Below, in pieces: positions 44,114 to 56,559 of a stretch of DNA of 64,000 nucleotides; within the stretch, counting starts at the first letter, position 1, and every line of letters starts with the position of its first letter. Source of the DNA: Heterostelium album PN500. Taxonomy: Eukaryota; Evosea; Eumycetozoa; Acytosteliales; Acytosteliaceae. The translations under genes were made by a program, and so were the position numbers. The stretch lies in contig NW_008805066.1 in the NCBI RefSeq assembly GCF_000004825.1, positions 496,001 to 560,000 on the forward strand, read 5' to 3'. The notes under the pieces were generated by a model. It was not told the DNA's origin, made no database searches, and saw nothing but the letters and a program-made list of their open reading frames with translations.

Positions 44114-45676
44114 TTAAATATGTCTTTGGAAGAATAATTTATCTCTATGATCATGACTAATCATTTTAAATTGATTACTACTACCATTGACCAGTGCAAT
44201 TTCTTGGATCTTCAAAGGATCCAATGTTATTTGGTGATTATTTATACTTTGTTGTTGTTGTGTGACTATTATTTGTACTGATTTTATAGATTGATTTCTA
44301 TCAATATTTGTAAAAATATTATTAATATTATTATAAAGTTCGTTGCTTGTGTTTGATATTAATTGAATTGTAATTGTGTTGATTGAACTGTTTTCTTTTA
44401 ATGCTTCAATAAATTGTGGATCATAGTTGAATTGTAGATCTCTGATCTTGTTGTTGGCTGTGATATATGGTATCATATCTTTGGTCAAAACAGTTGTGTT
44501 CTGGTTTAAAAAAGTAGGTGATTTCGAGGTGTTGCTAAAACATGAACACATATCAATCTTTTTAATATCGCATCTGGTTGGATCGAGTCGGTCTAAAAAT
44601 GAATAGCTACTCCAAATCGATCGAATTGACAGTTTATCCAGACAGAGTGAAACTGATTGATTCTGTTCGATATTTCCAAAGATTAGTGGTGACAGCTTTA
44701 ACTTTTTGATTTTACATTTACTCTCATTGCTGTTGGTCAATAAAACGTTAAGGATGGAACCATCGGTTATCTCTGATGGCAAAGACAGATGGGAGAGCGA
44801 AGTATTTCCGGTGAGGTAGGCTACCAAAGCATTGAGATGAACTGGATTGTCACCAACACCTTGTTCTATAACCAAACTGGAAAGATTGATGGTTTTCAAA
44901 CTGATAAAAAAGTTTTTTACCAATTCCGCATTGACCTTGAAAGAGACAACAAGTTTGGATAGACTTTTGAAGGATGGCAATAGCTCTACAAACGAATGGA
45001 ATTCTGTATCAATTTGGATTTGTTTAATATCAATCTTTGTTAGATTTGTATGATTCTTTAAAAATGAAATACAAGGTGAAATTGACAATATATTGGAAAT
45101 ATTATTATCTTGTTGAACTGGTTGTACTACTATATTATTCAATTGGTATTTAAATGAGTATAGTTCTTTATTTTTATTTAAAGAATCAAATACTAATTGA
45201 TTATATAAAATATTATTGTTTGTACTGTTGTTGTTGGTGATTGTGTATTTAAAGTGATATAATGACTTGAAGATTGTTATTAATAAATAGATAAAATCTT
45301 GATTCATTGGAGATGTAATTTGTAAATCAAGACTGTACATTGAATCAAAAAATGATGGATTCATTTGAAACAAATTAAATAATAGTTGATCTGAACATTT
45401 TAGATTATTAACAAATTTAATGATACAATATCTGCTGTTAATATGTGAAATGATTTCGGTTAGATCTTCATTTTCCAATGATAAATCTAGGTTATTAAAA
45501 AAGTGTTTGGAGATGAATGAATGATATTTCCAGCAAACTAGCGATAGAGATACTCTCCATGAACTTGATTGTTTGCATATAATATCATCTTTTGAACTAT
45601 ATAAATATTTTAATATTTTCAAATGTAGAATCCAAGGTAATCTAGTTGTATTAAATTTTTGATCTTCATTATACAT
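44114..45676 (-). CDS. F-box-like/LRR-like protein, 520 aa
   Basis: Single exon, ATG at 45676. The first ~50 residues (RLPWILHLKILKYLYSSKDD, then VSLVCWKYHSFISKHFF) resemble an F-box: LP-x-x-x-x-x-x-I-L-x-x-L, followed by a W/C-K-x-F segment. The rest has irregular leucine-rich segments (LTKIDIKQIQI, LSKLVVSF, LSHLSLP, IRDLQFN) like an LRR horseshoe. Dictyostelids have very large families of such proteins. If real, it would be a substrate adaptor of an SCF ubiquitin ligase. Homopolymers are few. Confidence 0.65.
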   Translation of the reverse strand: MYNEDQKFNTTRLPWILHLKILKYLYSSKDDIICKQSSSWRVSLSLVCWKYHSFISKHFFNNLDLSLENEDLTEIISHINSRYCIIKFVNNLKCSDQLLFNLFQMNPSFFDSMYSLDLQITSPMNQDFIYLLITIFKSLYHFKYTITNNNSTNNNILYNQLVFDSLNKNKELYSFKYQLNNIVVQPVQQDNNISNILSISPCISFLKNHTNLTKIDIKQIQIDTEFHSFVELLPSFKSLSKLVVSFKVNAELVKNFFISLKTINLSSLVIEQGVGDNPVHLNALVAYLTGNTSLSHLSLPSEITDGSILNVLLTNSNESKCKIKKLKLSPLIFGNIEQNQSVSLCLDKLSIRSIWSSYSFLDRLDPTRCDIKKIDMCSCFSNTSKSPTFLNQNTTVLTKDMIPYITANNKIRDLQFNYDPQFIEALKENSSINTITIQLISNTSNELYNNINNIFTNIDRNQSIKSVQIIVTQQQQSINNHQITLDPLKIQEIALVNGSSNQFKMISHDHRDKLFFQRHI

Positions 45677-46509
45677 TTAGATATTATAGATATAATAATA
45701 TATAAATATAGATATTTTATTATTATTATTATTTTTATTCAATGTTTAACTGATTAAAGAGTCGAACAATGATAATACAGAAAAAAAAAAACAAAAAAAA
45801 AAGAGATAAATATGATGTTCATGATATCTTAATTAAGCGGTATAATTTAAATACGGGTTGTTCCATTTTTGTACAAAAATAGACTGATATCGTATATGTA
45901 TGTAATATATATCAATGAGATATTGAACTTAATCTTACAAATAATTGTGGTAAAAGTTATTTTTACATTTTTTGTTTTTTGTTTATCAATGAAGTGTTTG
46001 TTTAATTAAAATTTATCGATGAAGCATATAGATATAAATAGATATTTTATTTTACAAAAGCTTAAATATCAACTTTACTGATATGTTTTTTTTATTTTTT
46101 AATTTAATGGAACAACCCGCCAAAATTCAAAAAAAAAAATGCATTGAAAGTTAACCATAAAAGGAAAATAATCGAACTTCATTCTTCATATTAATTTTAA
46201 TTCTACTGTTTATGTAGAATTTGTTTAAGTAGTAAGTTCCAAACTTTGAATACCAATTGAATTATCTATCTTTAGATAAAAATAAATAAAAATACTTAAT
46301 TTATACTACAAACAGATTACATTGTTTAATTTTGCAATAAAATAATTATAATTATTAAATAATTTAAACTTCTAAGAGGGAAAACTATTTTCAATATCTG
46401 ATGATAATAATTTGTATACTTTCAACCTACTACCCAAAACCATCGATTCAACTACTCTAGAACTACAAAAAAAAATACATACATATTTTTATTTTTGTTT
46501 TAATAATTT
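45677..46509. other. Intergenic region holding a TIR element
   Basis: Between the starts and ends of two minus-strand genes. The 266-bp element at 45854-46119 occupies the centre. Otherwise A+T-rich with nothing recognised. Confidence 0.5.
45854..46119. mobile_element. TIR element (MITE-like), 266 bp, perfect 14-bp ends
   Basis: Left end CGGGTTGTTCCATT and right end AATGGAACAACCCG are perfect inverted repeats; the arms share further similarity inward (TGATATC against ATATCAG at about 45 bp). No coding capacity. The G+C-rich terminus stands out from the surrounding A+T-rich DNA. Non-autonomous Tc1/mariner-type is a guess; target duplication not resolved. Confidence 0.5.
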
Positions 46510-49500
46510 TTAGTTTGTTTTTGGTTGTGAACCACTTAGTACTTCTTGACACCATTTGTAAATAACTAGTTGATTGGTTCTGTGAGCTTCATCCATTACC
46601 ATTGTGATGAGGTCTTTCTCTTGCATTTGAACTGCCTTGAGATATGCTGATTTGAGTTTATTGCACATGATGCAGACTCTAACGCTGTTACGAGCAGAGT
46701 GAAGCTTGGAGATGAATTTCTCTGCGGTCTTGAGTTCCTTCATTTCCAAACAGAGAATTTCAATCACCGACATTGCAATACTGTCCCAGTCGGATGGATC
46801 GATAAAGTTTCGAAGATTGTTGAGCACCTCTTCGATCTTGGAGTAGTTCTTCTTTCTTGCCATGGCTGAGAGTGCATTGGTGTAGACGGTTGGCAGTGAC
46901 AGCTTGTATTCCATCGCCAGCTTGAATCCTAGTTCAAAGTTGTTGTAGATGGTTACTAGCTCTGCCAATTCATTCTTTTCCTTGGCAGATCCAAACATAC
47001 TGAGTTTGTGAACTGTTGGTGACAGACCTTTCTGCGCATAGAGGAACTTGGACACATCGATTTGGGTTTGCAATTTCTGTATGTACTTGTTGATTTCCAG
47101 TTCTGGGAGTACTGCACCTTTTTGAGATTGTCCAAGATGGAAGTAGTGCAATGCTTGTTCCAAATGTTGAAGACGTGATGGGGAGGATGGATCGGCAGTC
47201 TCCATGAAGATCTTGATCTGTGTGAGAGCGGCACGTATATTGTCACCCATATACAACTGGAATTCAAACAACATGATATACCACTTCTTCTCGTTCATGA
47301 TCTTGCAACAAGCCATCAGGTGTTCGTAGAAAGAGTGGAGTGCAGGATCGATCGATTTGATAATCGAAAAGAGTTCCGGTAGAGATGAACTGGCGATTGA
47401 ACTCATGACAATCTCGTCAAAGAATATCGATGATGAAAAGTTCTCAGACAACACACTTCTCAGTGACAGCTCCAGCAATCCATGTTTCATTAGGAAATTG
47501 ACATGCATTCTACCGTTTCCATATTTCTTTAAATAGTAGATGGCTTCTTCCAATCGGGCAGGATCGATTCCCATCGATTTGTTGACTGGACTCGATGGAC
47601 TACCGATCGATTGTTTCAACTTGTTAATACCACTACTGGAGGCAAGTGATTTCGGTGTTCCTTCTGGTAGTGCTCCATTGTTTGGATTGACAGATGGCTG
47701 AAGTAAAGAGTAGAAAAGTTGGTCATCTATTTTGGGTGGCGCTTTCTGGTTGGCCAGTGGAATACTGTTCAGCTGATTGAACAAACTACGAAGATTGGAA
47801 TGATTGGCTGTCGCCGGTGTTTCCAACAACTGGATAATCTGACTGAGTACAACACTACTGTCAACATTGTCGGGTGAGAGTGTTGTAGACGGTGACATTA
47901 CACGACGATCGCCACTCGAAGACAAACAGTATTTGAATTTTTCACGTGCTTCATTGTATTGACCGAGTTGTATCAGTGTGATACCCCAAGCAACCCAAGC
48001 TGGATCCGCTGGAATATTGCACTTGGTCGCCACATCAATCGCCAGCTTTAGACGATCCTCTTGTATCAGTTTATCGCGTAGTTGTCGCGCTTTTTGCATG
48101 TCGGACAAGTCAGCCAACGACATGGATCCCGAGCATTTGGAAATGACAAGTGACTGGAACAACTCCACCTTGCCAAGCAGAGTATCGCAAACCGCTACAA
48201 ACGTAGGTCCTCCACTCTTTGGATCACGCAACAACTGTAGTTTCGTGTACATCAGCAATTGTTGAATCAAGTTGATAATCAAAAGATTATCGTCAGAGTA
48301 GGAAGAAGAGAGCAACTCGGACAAGTAGCTGTAAAGATCCAAACATGTGGTGTAGACTTTCTTTTTCGATTCACAGAGATCGAAAAGTGATTTTGCCAAA
48401 CTTATGCTGGGTGAACGTACAAAGAAATGATTGTGTCGCACCTTTTCATCTTTTACTTGGTCGATGCCAGTCAATACCCATTTCTGTGATTTCAACTTTT
48501 CTTTCATTTGATTCGGTGAGCCAATCTTGATGGCATTCTTTGGTGATTCATTACCGAATGCGAGTTTGTGTGATTTCTCAGTTGGTAGACTATCGAGATA
48601 TTCACTGGACTGAAGGTAATCGTCAACAACCAACAGCTCATTCTTTGCCATGTATCTACCGAACGACAAAGCTTTTCTGGCATAGTAGGCAAGCAGATCG
48701 TCGTTCTTCAGTTCCTTGATTTCCGAGAGTAATTTCGATACCAAAGGAATCTTTTCATTCATAACCAACATTTCCAGAATTAGATTGGGGTGGTGAACAT
48801 AATGTTCATATTCCTTTTGTAGATCGGTTGGTAACACCAAGAGAACCTTGTATCCAGTCTCTTGTTTGGTCAACTCTGCCAGTTTCTCGTCGGACAAAGA
48901 CAATCTCATGTTGGACAGCAGGAATTGAACGAGGAACAACTTGAGTGATACATCTCGAAGTTTGAGAAGCACAGCCTCTGCAATGGGGATAGACTCTTCG
49001 CCAAGTGTCGAGAGTGTTTGAAGTGCCAAGCTGGCGTCGTCCTTCTCCACTAACAAATAGAATAGGTAACTCTCTTCGATTTCATTGCGAATGTTACTCA
49101 CGGAGAAGAGATCTCTGATTTGACGCGCCAGTTCGTAGTGTTTCGATTCGAGAAGAGAACGAACCATCTTTGTGGGATCACGACGACACAAGTCTTTGAC
49201 TTCTTGCCACGATCTCCATCGTGATCCACGATCAACATTCAGAATAGCCTGGTATATAAGTAGACACTGGTGAAGATGTGATATCTCATTGGCTTGACTG
49301 GATTCTGCAACGTTGGCACGTGAAATCACCAGCATATCAATGGCAACATCGACCTCCCAATTATGATACAGCTCCAGCACCAAATTGATTGCTTTCTCCT
49401 TGTCTTTCATTCTTCTCAAATAGATATAGCCTTGTGTTTTATCTTTCATGACCATCAGCTTCAACAACCAATCGGGTGCACCCTCCTCGAGGAATTCATC

Positions 49501-52500
49501 AGCGATATTCAATGCTTCAATCAAACGGCCGTTCGACACGAAGTGCTGTAGAATCTTAAAGAAGAATGTCTGTTGTTGATGAATCGATTCCGAGTTTTGA
49601 ATCATGTTGAAACTTGGCATTTCCTCCATAGGAGGTGACAATTTGCTTGTCAGTTCTGAGCGATCTTCCAGTTCTACGTTGTCATACTCGTCGCGCGGCA
49701 GGAAAGAAGGGACTGGTCGCTGACCTCCAAAATGACGGTAGTAAAAGGTGTGTGCTCTCAATATCTCTTTAATCCAATTCAATAGAACATTGTTGGGAAG
49801 TGCAGTAGATTCCTCCGTTGCATAGAGGAGGAATGGTTCGATGGAATCGACTATGCTAGTGTCCGGTGACTTTAGCATACAGGCGATACAAGACAACAGC
49901 TTCGAAGACTGACCAAGATATCTTACCAGATTCATAGAGAGTACATTGTTGTTGGATGATTGCAATCCACCGTTGATATCGGCAATAGCCGGTAGTTGTT
50001 GTGTTACCAACGAAGGATGTGTCTTATTGACATAGTAAATTGGTGAATCGATAATCGATGCCTCAGGAGTGGTCGAAGAGAACAGTGCATTGGGTGGACT
50101 CTTTGGTGCGGTATGTGAAATCGAGGAAATGATAAAATCAGCCAAGTCAATCTGAAGGAACCGAGCCATCTTTTCTGCCTTCTCATAGTTTTGCTCTTGG
50201 AATATAATCTTTTCCATTATCTTTGATGGACTTGTTTCAATGGTCGATAGTAAATTAGCATACTTCCTGCTGCCAATGTTTGTTGGATCCAATTTACTTT
50301 CACTTAATTCCTCCATAATTCCATTGATTGACAACAAGTATTTAAAGGTAATTGCCAGTAGACTACCACTACCACTAGCATTACCATTGCCACCACTAGA
50401 AGTAATAACCGAACTATTTTCGATGATCTTTGATACACTTTCCATCTTTGATTGATTGTCATTTACATTGTTTTTGGCTGGCTCGTAGACCGATTGGATT
50501 AGATGATTGAGTGAGTTGACTAGCACTCTCTTTTTCTTGATGAGTTCTATTCTTTCTTGTGTAGGTAGTCCACTGGTTCCACTGTCATGAACATTCGTTA
50601 TGATCTGGAGTAGTGAGTGGTCGGTATATTGTTGGTGAAGTGCCAATATCCATTCAATATACTGAAGGTGAGTGTCTGGTTGTTTAGGTGTTGTAATCGA
50701 TTGAGCGATATTCAATACTTTGGTGATAAGACTGTCTTTAAGTTTAGAACCGAGTACTACATCACACAAAACAGTGAACAGGACATCCTTTGATATACCT
50801 TTATGATCTCCGCTCGTTACTGTATCTAAATGACTGGATACATCAGCAGTTGACTGATTCAAACCTGAGAGTACTTCAATGAGATTTGGAATCGATTGGT
50901 ATTGTGCTACATCCACTTTAATATCCTTTGGTGTTTGGTAATAGTCTAGAATCTTTTGAAGACTTGGATAGTTTGTTCTCATACATATTGATAGTAACGA
51001 TTGAACTGGCATCAAAATTAATCGCATAAATGACATATTTGGAATCTACAATTTATAAAATATAAGTAAAATATAAAAAAGATGGATGGAAATATATAAA
51101 TAAACTTACTTTTGACATCACCCAATTGGCAATGGAAACACGATGTTTCAAATTATCTAGATTCGAAGATAATATTTGAATTCGTTCTTTTACCGATTCC
51201 TTATGATTATCATTGACGTTTGTAATGTAGGCAATGATCTTTATGAGTGTATCGATGAGCGATGTCATCATAGGCGATGTGATGTAGTATGATTTGTGAT
51301 CGACTTTTGATTCGAATTGACTGTTGTAGCTGTTGTCAAAGGAATTGAGTGTATCTGTCAGTTCGTCGATGGCTGTTTGGTTCTGTCCAGATGCCAGATG
51401 TTTCTTCAGGTTATTGTAGTCTTCGAGTTGTCGTTCGCGTTGCATGGCATCGGCAATGTTGATACTATCGTCGATTCCGAGCAGTGTGCTGTTGGCGAGT
51501 GACGGTGTCATCTGATCCTGTTTCAAATCGTGATTCGAAAGGAATATCGAAAGGTAAATCGCTTCAACCAATCCAATCGATACGGTAGAGTCAGAGATAC
51601 CTCTGAACAGCTGGAAGACATCCTCCATTACCAAGTCGAATTCACTCTGGTCGATGGCAGACTCACGTGTTCGATACTGGAAGAACCGCAGTATACTCTT
51701 CATCAAGTAGTAACCTCTTATCAAGTTCATATCGTTCAATTTCTCCAATGCTACCGATGAGAGTTGTTGTTGTTGTTGATCGATGTTGTTGGCATTGGAT
51801 TTGTTGGACTGTGGATAGTCTGGATCGGATTCCACAAGCTGGAGAATGTCATTCGATGTTATGAATGGCAGACAATCTTTGATGACGTAGATGAATGAGT
51901 GTTGATTCAATTGGTTGATAACGGCATTCGATATTTCCTCGACCATCTTTGAGGACGACCCGGTCAAGTCACGGTTGTGGACATCGAACTGACTGTCGCC
52001 AACAATGAGACGGTTGCCACCCGGTGAGTTTGGAACAGCGATCATCTTTCCACAGCACCACTCTGACATCTCCACTAGGTATGCTAGCTGGTCGTTGGCA
52101 TGCAGCAGAGTGTCATCCATTTGCTCACGCTTCACACTTGCCATGAGCTGATTCAGTGCCTTTCGCGACATTATATCCTGTGAGAAGTGATCCCAACACA
52201 TCAAAACAACCATCGGTAACAAACGACCGAATGGTTTAACAACCAACATTGCATCGTCGAATCTCTTCTCCTTCACCAGTTGTATAGCACTGGTCAGTGC
52301 ATACTCTAGGAAATGACGGTCATTAACTCTAAGGAAATGGTAATACCAATACCAGAAATCATCTAGATTCTTATTTACTTCGAAATCTTGATTTGTTGTT
52401 TGTTGTTGTTGTTGTTGCTGTTGTTGCTGTTGCTGTTGTGGTTGTTGTTGTTTTAATTGTTGATATTGTCTTAATGATTCGAAAACCTCTGAGAATGAAG

Positions 52501-53999
52501 AGTTTGAATCGAGTTGTAACAGTTGCTCTTCAAACTCTGTGTATCGTTGTAATGGGTACAATGTCCTGTTGGCCAGCAACGATTGGTAAACAGGTAGACG
52601 CGACAACGTTGTTGATTTAGTGAAATCCAAGATTGAAGGATCGGTTCTCTGAGTGAACGGTATCTTCTCGAGCAACAAACGATCACCATTAAGATTGGCA
52701 GGTTGTTCATAATCTATCTTGTCAACATTCAAATGAGCAATTCTCTGTAATAATCTTGTTAAAACTGTTGATTTTGAACTTTCTATATCTTCTTTACTTT
52801 GACTACTATTATTACTATTATTATTATTATTATTATTACTATTATCATCATTAAAATCTATTACTTTTAATAGATTGTATGCTTCTGTATATTGACCGAC
52901 TTGAATTAGATGTGAGATTATCTCGGCTGTGACTGACTCGAGTTGCGATGACACTGGATACACAGACTTTAATAGTGACAGACCACCGTTGTCGAGACTG
53001 ATGAAAGGATCGGTCAACTGCTTCAGTAGGTACTTGGCGAGTTCACCATTGCTAACCAATGTTCTCTTGAGTAATGCAAGTGTATTCGACGATAGCCTAC
53101 TCGATAGCATATTAATCATTCCAGCACCAGTATTACTATTGCTATTACTATTACTATTGTTATTATTGTTGTTATTCCCACTCGTTTGATTCATCAAAAC
53201 GAAATGGTATTCTCTAAGTTCCTGAATGATAGGTAAAACCGACCGATATTCATTGGTATGCAACATCTGATCCGATATCAAAGTGGAGTACAACAATATA
53301 GCAAACTCTAACAACATCAATATTCTTTCACTTATACTTTGTACAAATCCATCCTTTTAAAGTTTTTTTAATTATTTAAAAAGCTTGTTAGTTAATTGTA
53401 ATGTTATAGTAATAGATAGATAGATAAAAGATATATCATACTTTGTTTAATTGATAGAATTCTATTGCACATAACCAAGAGATATGTGAGGACGATGGAA
53501 TAGAGTCGGAAGTTAGCCAGGTGGAAGGTGGACCGTTCTTTATTGTATGATGTAATATCGATGAAACCTTGCGAATCATCGATGCTGTAGATGCAGTCGT
53601 TGTTGTTGTAGCAGCTGTAATATTGCTGTTGTTGTTATTATTTGTAAGAGTTGTTGATGAAGAAGATGATAAAACATTGATCGATTCTATGCCACTACCA
53701 TTACCACTGGCATCTTTGTTCGTTGTTGTTGTTGCTGTTGTTATGCTGATGTTTGATGACTGCGGTTGTTGAATCTGTAGGATGAGTGCACGCGCCAACT
53801 CAAACTGACCAAGCGATAGATGATTGCATATCAATCTGATAATCTTTGTTTCCTCTTCCTCACCGAGGAATCCGTATCTCAACGATAGCTCTGTGTGTTG
53901 ATATATATCGTTGTTTTCCACCATCGTCACTGATTCACCGTTGTCGTTTCCATTTATATTTATATTTTCCACATCATTGTTAACACCACTAATATACAT
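46510..53999 (-). CDS. zfyve26: ZFYVE26 (spastizin) homolog, 2445 aa
   Basis: Exons 53999-53442, 53353-51110 and 51045-46510 join in phase 0 throughout (7338 nt). The C-terminal ~250 residues match animal ZFYVE26: FEFQLYMGDNIRAALTQIK, KLAMEYKLSLPTVYTNALS and VRVCIMCNKLKSAYLKAV. The rest is an extended helical solenoid with Asn, Gln and Ser/Thr tracts. I see no FYVE finger (no R-R-H-H-C-R motif) anywhere. In animals ZFYVE26 pairs with spatacsin and the AP-5 adaptor at late endosomes/lysosomes for lysosome reformation and retrograde sorting; loss causes spastic paraplegia 15. The role here is inferred from that. Degraded pieces of this gene lie at 54400-54990. Confidence 0.85.
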
Positions 54000-54399
54000 A
54001 TTTTTTTATTTTATTTTATTTTTCAAAAAAAAAATAAATAAAACAACAAAAAAAAGATAAATAAAAATAATATATTACTATAATAAATATAAAAATATTA
54101 ATGACTAATGATTGCCAAGAAATGATAGTTCATTCTACAATTCCAAATGGAATTAAAAAAAATAAAAAATCAATATTAAAATTTTTCAGATATTTTTTTA
54201 AAATGATTTTTATTTCAAAAAGTTACTTTAAATTCACAAAAAGCCAAAATGCACGAATAATATTATTTCTATTATTAAATCTTTACTTATCAAAAAAATC
54301 AAAGTTAAGAAAGTTTAAAATCAATAGTTTTAACAAGATTATTACAGAGAATTACATAATTAAAATGTTGATAAGATAGATCATGAATAACCTTTCAAT

Positions 54400-54990
54400 C
54401 TAAATGGTGAGCAGTTCGTTGAATGAGAAGATACTATTTACATACGGAATCAACAAGGTTATCGCGTTTTCCTGTTTATCAGCGTCTCCAGCCAATATGA
54501 CATTTTACTCACAACGAAACAGAGTTTAAAGAACAACTTCGCTCAGACTATTCATTCATAGAGGTATTCGAATCACATGGTGGCGATCGTCTCATTGTTG
54601 GCGTCAAATCAGGTCGTAGTCCACATTCCATCGTAACCTGACCAGTTCGTCCTCAAAAATGGCAACAACTCTCATCAGTAGCACTAGAGAAATTGAACGA
54701 TATGAATTTGATCAAGCTTAAGATAGAGAATTCAAAATGTCAAAAGTAAATTTGTTTATGCGAATAATATCTTAGTATTATATTTGTTATCAATTAAGTT
54801 TAATTTATTTTATTTGTTAATATTATATTTTTATTTTTAATTGTAGTTCCGATTTGTAATTTATGAGAATACCATTACAATCGTTGCTATCAATATGTAT
54901 GGATGATTAGTGTAGTTCATATATATATTGATAGCAACGATTATACTGTCATCAAATTTTTCATTAAAAGTTAATGATAAGGAGGTTGCA
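54400..54990 (+). pseudogene. ZFYVE26 fragments, inverted and decayed
   Basis: On the plus strand, bases 54663-54716 encode QQLSSVALEKLNDMNLIK, virtually identical to exon 2 of the neighbouring gene, and about 80-140 bases upstream GGDRLIVG corresponds to its GGNRLIVG. At 54879-54896 and again inverted at 54925-54942 lies AATCGTTGCTATCAATAT, matching the start of exon 3. Frames are broken between pieces. A partial, rearranged duplicate in opposite orientation to the functional gene. Confidence 0.75.
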
Positions 54991-55185
54991 CGTCTCATAT
55001 TAATTATTTTTTTGTTGTGGACGATACCAAGAAGTTAGTATGGATAACGAACACCTATGATTCACACATTTTGTTTTAATTTATTAAAATTTATTCTATC
55101 ATGATGGCATTTTTGCCCCAATATCATTAAAAAAACAAAGAGTTTGTGGTTAACTCTGAAACAATAAAAAATTTTATTTTTAATT

Positions 55186-55440
55186 TAGCCACCACACACA
55201 CAAATCAACATCACATAAAAATATTTATCTTAATGATAAGATAATAAAACACCAAAAAAGGAACTTGAAACTGTAATATATTGAAGAGATTTTTCATACG
55301 TTGTTTTAATAGAGCAGAGAACTTATAACACGTTTAGTGACAATGATACTACAAATTTACACTCTATTTAACATAGCCAAGCTTGACAAGATTGTGATCG
55401 CTGAATTCTAAAAATTGATTTAATTCACTGTAATCATTTT
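55186..55440 (+). repeat. Dispersed repeat, copy 2
   Basis: Shares AAATCAACATCACA, ATATTGAAGAGATTTTTCAT, ACGTTGTTT and CAAGCTTGACAAGAT with the inverted copy at 61905-62160; the first part also matches 18540-18650. Located about 570 bp upstream of cyclin 2. Confidence 0.7.
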
Positions 55441-55749
55441 TTTATTATTCATAAAAAAAATGTGTTATTGCTCTACATTAAAAAAGAAATGTTTGCGAAA
55501 ATAATAATTAGGGTGGGTTTAAAATTTGATCACATGTTACAATTTGTTAGAAAATAACAAGTGATCAAATTTTAATCATAAACAATGAAGAGTATTAATT
55601 GGTTAAAATCACTAAAAACTAGGGTTAACAACATTTAATGTATTTTTTATAAAGGAATAGTAACATCTTTATGGTAAAATTTTCGATTTGCCTATTCATC
55701 CTCTTAAAATTATGCTATCAAACTATTAAAAACGTAAATTTAAAACTGT

Positions 55750-55805
55750 TTTACGGAATAACACAAATAACCTTGAAGTTTAATTTAAAAAATGGTGTTT
55801 AATGA
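55750..55805 (+). promoter_or_regulatory. Conserved block upstream of cyclin 2
   Basis: Contains ACAAATAACCTTGAAGTT, then TTTAAAAAATGGTGTTTAAT, matching the blocks upstream of cyclins 1 and 3. Lies about 210-260 bp upstream of the start codon. Confidence 0.4.
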
Positions 55806-56013
55806 ACAAATAATTAATTAAACTTGAGCATTTATATATAAATAATCACTATTATTTTTGATACATTATCAATCAAAATTTGTACTAGTTATTAAAATTC
55901 AGAATAAATATATCCAATTAATTAATTTTTCGATATATAAATATTGTACTTTAAAAATTAATTGTATTAATAATTTTAAATTCCAGATTTCCTTATCTTT
56001 ATAACATATAAAA

Positions 56014-56559
56014 ATGACTTCAATTTCTCTTAAATCATTAACATTAAACCAACAACTCTTTAAAAAGATTTACTTTAATATCAAAGGAAAACAAAAATCT
56101 TCAGCTGAATATAAATTACTTGGACATAATATATACCAATGGCTGTTGTATTACGATCCAAATTACACAAAGAATATTCTCTTAAGCAAATTAATGGAAG
56201 ATATTGAAGATATTTTAGATACGATTCTGGGTATTTTAGAGTTTATGAAAGCTCCATCCTCACTATTAAGTCATATAATCTGTAATGCCAACAAATTCCT
56301 TCGTCGAACTGGAATCATGCACAGTCAATTATTCAACTTATTGCTAACTAGCACCATCGTAACCATAAAGTTCTGGTCAGAGAGCATTCCAATGAGAAAT
56401 AGTATGTTTGCTGACATTTTCCGATTCGAAGTTAAAGATATTAATGTAATGGAACGCCGCTTCCTCATTGGAATCGATTACAAACTCGCCATTACAGAGA
56501 AACAAATAGAAATTTTCTTCCGATTAATGTCAACATCTGAAAAAAAACAATCAAAATAA
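56014..56559 (+). CDS. PHO80-like cyclin paralog 2, 181 aa
   Basis: Single exon, ATG at 56014. The cyclin region keeps the same landmarks as the other paralogs: SLLSHIICNANKFLR, QLFNLLLTSTIVTIKFWSE, KDINVMERRFLIGIDYKLAI. The N-terminus is shorter and different, and the Ser/Thr/Pro tail is absent, so this is the most divergent of the three. Expected to bind a Pho85/CDK5-like kinase; function not known. It is the left member of an inverted pair with paralog 3, flanking the third tgr-like gene. Confidence 0.7.
   Translation: MTSISLKSLTLNQQLFKKIYFNIKGKQKSSAEYKLLGHNIYQWLLYYDPNYTKNILLSKLMEDIEDILDTILGILEFMKAPSSLLSHIICNANKFLRRTGIMHSQLFNLLLTSTIVTIKFWSESIPMRNSMFADIFRFEVKDINVMERRFLIGIDYKLAITEKQIEIFFRLMSTSEKKQSK

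Larger units (their letters stand above)
54000..56013. other. Intergenic region with gene relics and a dispersed repeat
   Basis: Holds ZFYVE26 relics (54400-54990), a dispersed repeat (55186-55440) and the cyclin upstream block (55750-55805). A 92-codon frame at 54101-54379 is A+T-biased, Lys/Ile/Phe-rich and was not accepted as a gene. Confidence 0.5.

Noticed and set aside
54101-54379. 92-codon plus-strand frame upstream of ZFYVE26
   Set aside because: Composition is what A+T-rich DNA gives by chance (Lys, Ile, Phe, Asn); no motif and no splice or homology support.
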